Below are positions 58,323-64,000 of a stretch of DNA of 64,000 nucleotides, one piece after another; within the stretch, counting starts at the first letter, position 1, and every line of letters starts with the position of its first letter. The translations under genes were made by a program, and so were the position numbers. The DNA is from Caenorhabditis remanei (taxonomy: Eukaryota; Nematoda; Chromadorea; Rhabditida; Rhabditidae), in the NCBI RefSeq assembly GCF_010183535.1, contig NC_071333.1:4400587-4464586 (forward strand), written 5' to 3'. The notes beneath the pieces were generated by a model, which was not told where the DNA came from, made no database searches, and worked only from the letters and a program-made list of their open reading frames with translations.

Positions 58323-60774
58323 TCATCAAGTACAGTGGTACCTTCAACAGACGATTTGCTTGCACGTCTTCATGATTTCTAAATATTGTCCTTCGCTTAT
58401 TTTTTGTTTCTTTTCTTGTCAATCCCTATACCTTATTGTCCCCCGTATGTTTCTCAAAATTTACCGACATTCAGTCACCCACAGGATGTTTCTCCACGTT
58501 CTATTTCATATTTCCAATGCATTTTTTTCAATTTTCTTTCGGTAAACGGTGTTTGTGTTTAGTATTTGCTTTCGTAACAGTTCATATTTAAAATTGAGAG
58601 AAGGAGAGTACCTGTGGGGTGACATACAGTAAATTAATTGAATAGTTAAACTAATTGAACGCGTAATGTAATTACTTCGTCAGATACCAAAATTTCATTA
58701 CCGTCGGTGCCCATATCTGAAAATCAGGTTTGTAAAATTTCATGAAGCTTTTGCAAGTGTTACCTTTTAAAAATAAAGTTTGTTTTACTTTCCACTTCTA
58801 GTTGTGGCAAAAGAAGGCTGATACAATGCAGCTTTCTATGAGCTGTTTCGAGTTTAGGGGTTTTGAGATCGGACGTTGCAACTACGCTTGAGCTGAGAAA
58901 ACCCTCCTGAAATCTCTACATACCTCCGTTGCCTGTTCCCTCATCACTAGAAAGTTATAAACCTTATCTGATATTTTTTTCCTCGCCTTCCATGGACGTG
59001 TCGTCTGCTCGCACTTCAAGAAAGTCTCGATTTTCTCATCTTCCTTTTTGCCCAACTTCAAGACTTTCTCTCCTGCTTTATTCGTTGCTCCTAATCTCTT
59101 CTCCTCTCGCCCTTCATTTTCCGCTGTACATGACAATGATTTGTTCGCTCGTCAAAATTGAAAACGAGATCGATGTTGTCTGGAAAGCTCTTGAGATGTA
59201 AGCGACAAATAAGCGTCTGGAACAGCAAGTAAACTCAAAGAAGGGAAAGATGGGAAGATGCAAGAGAGAAAGAAGAAAATGAAGAAAGCGGGAGGTGCTG
59301 GAGGATTTTCGATGACGACTGAAAGGATATCTCCAAGTATTCAGTGTAGCTTACGGTAATTTGTAGAAACCTGTTAGAAAAATGACTCTTTCAGCATTTA
59401 AACTCTGATTCGGTCGTTTAATTGTTATTGTCTTATTAGTTAGGACAACTTCCGTATTCGGCATCGTTACTGCACAACATTTCAAAATTCCTCTTAATTT
59501 GCTGCACCAAAAACCAAACACTTCAAACTAAATTATCCAATTTACAGTTCCGGAACACCTTTGCGTTCAATAATCCGACTCTCATTAAGAAGAGATGAAA
59601 CAACGCCGCGAGACATGACATCTCTTCATGTTCTTTTTGTTTCTAAACTAGAAAATTCAAGAAATATGCTAATAAAGCGAACTTGTTTATGGAGCCACTA
59701 CCCTCCCCTTTTTCCTCCCAGAGATGTGATTCATTCCTGGCCGCAGTTGATCTACAATGTGGTTGCAGATTATTTTCCTCTCTCTAGTTTCCGCCTATTC
59801 GTCTTGTTTTGATTATGGACTCGATTCAGACCACGACTATCACAAACATTTGAGAGAATATGACGATCATGCTGTTTTGTGCCAAATGAATGTACATAAA
59901 TTAGTCGAACAATTCGAAATTAAGAGAAACTTCGTACAATTTTTAAGAAATTCTGAAAATTTTGCGGAAACCTCTAAAAATTAATTAAATCTGAGTCACC
60001 TCTGGTGGTAACGTAAAGGCAAATTAGTTATTTTTCAGGACACTTTCGTCGACCTATCTCTCAACGGAACCTTTATCCATTGTCGATACCCTCCCGTGAC
60101 ATGTACTATTAAACCTTATGAATTGTTCAGAGTACGCCCCAAAATTGTTTATTCAGTTTTCTGAAGAAAACGTTCCAGAAAGAATGCATTCACGAGTACT
60201 CCTAAACCCGCCCTCATTATTGCAGGAAAGATAACAATCATTACACAACTATACTATTTTTCTGCTATTCGAAAATCAATTTCAAACCGATTTTCTACTT
60301 TGGTTAGTTCGAAATCTTTAAAAACTTGACAACTCTTTTTTCAATTCGAGCCTTGGTTGTTGAATTCCTGACTGTTGGTTGTCTTGTTAAAATCGTCGTC
60401 TGCATTCTGAATACTTGTCGCCACACTCATTTGACATCACCCCAAGATAAAATATGAAATCTTCGTTTGCACTAAAGTAATTTCTAGACCACACTATCGG
60501 AAAAAGCAAAACGAGACCACGAAGCCCACTCCGTAACCGTTACTTCTCAATGTCCGAAATATCTGTCTAATTATTTCATACCGAATTAAGCGGATATTCA
60601 TGCAATGTACGGTAAAAGTAGCTGTAGAGAAACAAGTTGACTGATAATTGACTGATAATAATTCACTGTAGAGAAACAAGTTGACTGATAATTGACAACT
60701 GCAAAAAGCAGCAAGGATCAGACTTGAATAATATATTGAAAAATCATGGGGATCAAAGCTGATTTTGAAAATAT
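58323..60774. other. formin 3' flank, then gene-poor DNA
   Basis: AATAAA at 58772-58777, about 450 bases beyond the stop, is a candidate polyadenylation signal. Further on, a minus-strand frame at 58882-59136 and plus-strand frames at 59561-59984 lack domains and splice context. A 47-bp unit (GTAGAGAAACAAGTTGACTG...) is tandemly duplicated at about 60614-60700. Confidence 0.45.
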
Positions 60775-61285
60775 CACTTTTATGATGAAAATGCATCGAG
60801 AAACGTATTTTTTGTTATGGTTCCGTTACACGTTGACCACTTTTTTATCCAATGAGATGAATTATGATCTATTCTCATAAAACATCACGTGAAGTTTTGT
60901 AGGACATGATTGTCGAAGCTTCCGGGAGCATACGTCACTCTGCAATTTTTTTTTTCATGTTTCCTGCTCAATTTTCGTACCAATAGTGTAAAATAAGTCG
61001 CTTTCTTTAAAAAAAACATCAAACTTCTCGCGGGAGACAGGCTTCATCCGCGGGGCATGGGACTCGATGTGCTCTTTGTATCGTGATCTCTTCATTTTTA
61101 GTACTTTTTCGCAAGAACATCTGCTCTTATTTCACCGAATGTACACCGTGTTTCACTCTTTCAACCTCTTTTCTTCAACGAGTAGGCGTGGCCAACTATA
61201 CGAAATTCCCATGTGTCAAGCGGCTATATAAAGCGTTCTTGGAAGGTACGAGCAACATCTTCGTTTTCTAAAAATAACTTTTTTA
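60775..61285 (+). promoter_or_regulatory. second copy of the 36350-36865 promoter block
   Basis: Collinear with the earlier block, including ACATCACGTGAAG, GTAGGACATGATTGTCGAAG, AGGCGTGGCCAACTATACG, TATATAAAG (61225-61233) and ACATCTTCGTTTTC. Here the nearest coding start of the paralogue is 1.27 kb away rather than 0.15 kb. Confidence 0.65.
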
Positions 61286-62557
61286 TTTTATATTTCCGTC
61301 TTCTCGAAGTATTGTGTATAATTTTCTTTCAGGTTTGGGTTAACACAAATTCCAGTCGTCACAACTCATCGTCAATTCAAATTTGCCAGGTATTTATTAG
61401 TTTTAATAGTTTAAAATTATATCAAATATATTTAGTTTCAGAGCAATCATTAGTTGATCAACTCGTTGACGAACTGCTCAATTCTCGTGGAATTCGGGTC
61501 GAGGGGTGAGTATGAAGAAAAATGTGTCTAAAATAGAGTGAAATTGTGTAACCTCTTTAACAGAAATTCGCTTTAAAAAAACTTTTCACCAGCGCGTAAA
61601 ATGAGGAGTCCAACCTTATACGGTTCATTTCGGAAAACAGAAAATTTTTGTCAGAGAGCAGGCAAACTTTCAAAAAATCCTGAAGACATCGCTGGGACGC
61701 GATTTCCAAAGTTTCACGAATATAGGTCCATTTTTAACCGTTTTAAAACTATCCGGGGATGGGAACGCTAAACGTCTTAACCATTCCGAACACTACTTTT
61801 CACAGGCCGATTATTTTACTAACACATTTTATTTTCCAAATCAGCTTTAGTCTTGTTTCTAAAATACTGATAGAGTAATACAAGCGTGTTTTCTTCACTC
61901 CCCATAACTAATTGCTTGCGCTACTTAGATATAGTAACGTGCAATAAGATATACAATTTAGGTCTTCTCAGTTGAAAATGTACAAGTTTTAGAGTATGGT
62001 TGTCCCACAAAATTATTTTTCAAAGATCATACAGAGAAAAAATAGAGCTTTATTTTTGTGTTTGACTACTTTTCTGTTAGAATGTTCCCTAGCAAGTTAC
62101 ATATCGAAAAAATAGTTTTTTCATCACATCGTGTCATTTTGTTGCAGAATTTTTGAGCTGTCCAGTTAAAATAAACAGAGAAATTGTCAATTACAAAAAA
62201 TAAGATATATCTTTGAACTGTATGATCCATAAAAATGTACTTTGTGTAGCAATCAGCTATACTATGACTCATTCTCAAAGTTGGACATTTTCGACTGGAA
62301 ATACCAAAATTGAATATCTTATAGCACGGAAAATCTGAATCTGAATTAAGAAAGGACGGTCAAGGTTATAAGGATAAAGATATTGAACTCATTTGAACTC
62401 ATCTTTTCACGTACCTCGAGTGCGTATATAAAATAAATAAATAAATAAATAAGAAAAATCTGATCGGAAGACCTTATGTAATAGTACTTTCTCTGTTTTC
62501 CAATAAGAAAAGAACACTTCGAATTTTTGTATAAGGGTATGAGATTATTTCAGAAAA
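61286..62557 (+). other. possible untranslated exons, otherwise no gene
   Basis: After a TTTCAG at 61333 there are exon-like pieces (61334-61390 with GTATTT donor; 61443-61505 after TTTCAG, reading SLVDQLVDELLNSRGIRVEG, then GTGAGT). They cannot be joined to a start codon in frame. They may be leader exons driven by the promoter copy or a relic. An (AAAT)n microsatellite lies at about 62430-62452. The ATTTCAG acceptor at 62553 precedes the next gene by four bases. Confidence 0.35.
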
Positions 62558-64000
62558 ATGAGAGCCCTCCTCTCTATGCTCGTCATTGCTTGCTTCAATG
62601 GGAGTGAAGCATTGATAAGACGCAAACACGTCCGAAATAATAACATCACGCAGTTTAATTATCATGTCCAGCTCTCCTGTTCCGCAATGCCCTATTTTTG
62701 TTATTACGGGTACTACTTGGAATTCGATTGGTTGTAAGTATTTTTTAGTGTGGTTGTTTTCTTTGTCAAATTTAGTTCATAAACTTACGTACTTTGAAAA
62801 AATTGTGTGAGAGTCATTTACTACATTAGACAACTTTTGGGTGCCTCGTGTTAAAATTAGTAACTGTAAAGTGAGCAAATCAAAATTTGATTTTGTTCCA
62901 TTTCAAAGTTTCAGGTCCCCGGATGATATGTTTACCCATATCCCATTCCATTGTGGATCAGGAGTCTCCCATCACTACGCCCAATTTTCCTTTTTTGGAG
63001 ACGATCGCGACGATTGGCATGTAAGTTTCAAGATGAGTAGCGCGTTATTTTAACTCTAACAATGGGAAATAACTTATTTTGAACATCTGATTGGTTGGCC
63101 CTACTTTTAGGTTTGCTCTAATTTTTAGGAATTGGATTCTTTAATAGTTTTAAACGGAGTCAATTTTAACTATCGATCATCTATAACAATGCATTCAATT
63201 TGAATACTGTTTTGTAAATGTAGTCAAAAAATTAAAGAAATAGCTGTGCTGAAAAATTTTCAAATAGAATTCATGTTTACAGAAGGATCTGCATCCCTTC
63301 ATTGAAATTTACCACAACTGCACCCGATCACACAACGTACTCCAGATAACACGGAACTTCGACAGAGTGGCTGTTAATGGAAGGTTAGTGTCATGCAAAT
63401 CTAGCCGCTAAAAAAAAACTCATTTACAGTCGTGTCGAAGAATCGATTGCTATTGCAGCTATCGACAAGGGTGTACCCACAATGGTGGAAATAAATGCGG
63501 AATTCATGGAACACTCATATGTATGTTGGGAACACACGTGTTTTGAGATGACCAATTTTAACGGGTTTTCATGTTTTGAAATTATTTTTGACGCCGAACA
63601 ATAACGGAAAAGTTCACAGATGAAAGTGAAAATTTTAACCACCAAGATATTGTCAGCTTTTGACTTTGGCTTGTTTTTCACCTTTTCTTTCGAAAAATTC
63701 ATGTTCCAGTAAAATTTAATTAGAAAACTCAATTTCGACCAAAAATCTGCTACGTTTATTCACATTTAATTTGATGAGCTCAACAATTTTTAGTTATTGT
63801 AGAAAAATTTGAAAAAATTTAACACTCTCGTCAAATTTTTGTTTGAGAATAAATTTTTTAGAGTTAGTTCAATATTTGGATTAACTAAACAACTTTACAG
63901 AAGGTCTCATTCATATCACCAGATGTCACCGCACGGGCCAAGCAAGGAATCAATCACTATCCTGCTGAAATCAAGGACTGGTTACAATCGAAAACAATTC
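62558..64000 (+). CDS. secreted transthyretin-like-related protein, paralogue of 36955-38728 (3' end outside window)
   Basis: Exons are 62558-62733, 62915-63020, 63283-63383, 63430-63520 and 63901 onward, open to the window end. Signal peptide MRALLSMLVIACFNGSEA is followed by the same plan as the paralogue: LSCSAMPYFCYYGYYLEFDW against NCPLDTVWCFTGYYREFD, IPFHC, EIYHNC, and IKDWLQS against IKTWFDS. Exons 2 and 3 have identical lengths (106 and 101 bp) and phases in both genes, which confirms both models. Exon 4 is 6 bp longer here. Probably extracellular. Motif-level likeness to nematode transthyretin-like proteins is the only hint at function. The final exon should end a few dozen codons beyond 64000. 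Confidence 0.83.

Noticed and set aside
58882..59136. 84-codon minus-strand ORF rich in Lys/Glu
   Set aside because: No domain, splice signals or paralogue in the window. Length is within chance expectation.

Overview
The window looks like nuclear DNA of a Caenorhabditis-type rhabditid nematode. It is AT-rich with short introns (many 42-60 nt), GTAAG donors and TTTCAG acceptors, and candidate splice-leader acceptors a few bases before several start codons. The protein families fit as well: an innexin, REF-1-type double-bHLH proteins, and a Diaphanous-type formin most like CYK-1. I cannot name the species from sequence alone.

Layout. 0.7-3.1 kb: a compact Ty3/gypsy-class LTR element (minus strand) with near-identical LTRs, a perfect 5-bp target duplication and one intact Gag-protease ORF, but no reverse transcriptase. 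3-13 kb: gene-poor, with an unknown repeat in three copies and a 626-bp TTAA-flanked inverted-repeat element. 13.3-14.4 kb: a BEL/Pao gag relic and a tRNA-Val(UAC). 16.2-31.5 kb: a duplicated block. It holds two REF-1-like bHLH genes (minus strand), each with matching flanks and a matching downstream non-coding segment. An innexin gene lies between them and a RING/coiled-coil gene with an in-frame stop lies after the second. The first bHLH gene has an internal duplication and would encode four HLH modules. 32-33.6 kb: a truncated hAT transposon with 8-bp target duplications. 36.3-46.4 kb: a secreted, transthyretin-like-related gene and an NADK2-type NAD kinase whose second intron holds three transposons nested inside each other. 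48.2-49.8 kb: a wrecked type IV collagen gene. 50.5-52.7 kb: a second hAT-type element and a very fresh hairpin element. 53-58.3 kb: a 14-exon, 1342-residue formin. 60.8-64 kb: a second copy of the promoter block from 36.4 kb, followed by a paralogue of the secreted gene cut off by the window end.

The genes do not form a pathway. The recurring themes are duplication of genes together with their flanks (bHLH genes, secreted genes, a 590-bp block shared by 42 and 52 kb) and heavy colonisation by inverted-repeat DNA elements. The most unusual items are the four-HLH REF-1-like gene, the polymerase-less but intact Gag-protease retroelement, the three-deep transposon nest, and the promoter block shared by two otherwise diverged secreted-protein genes.
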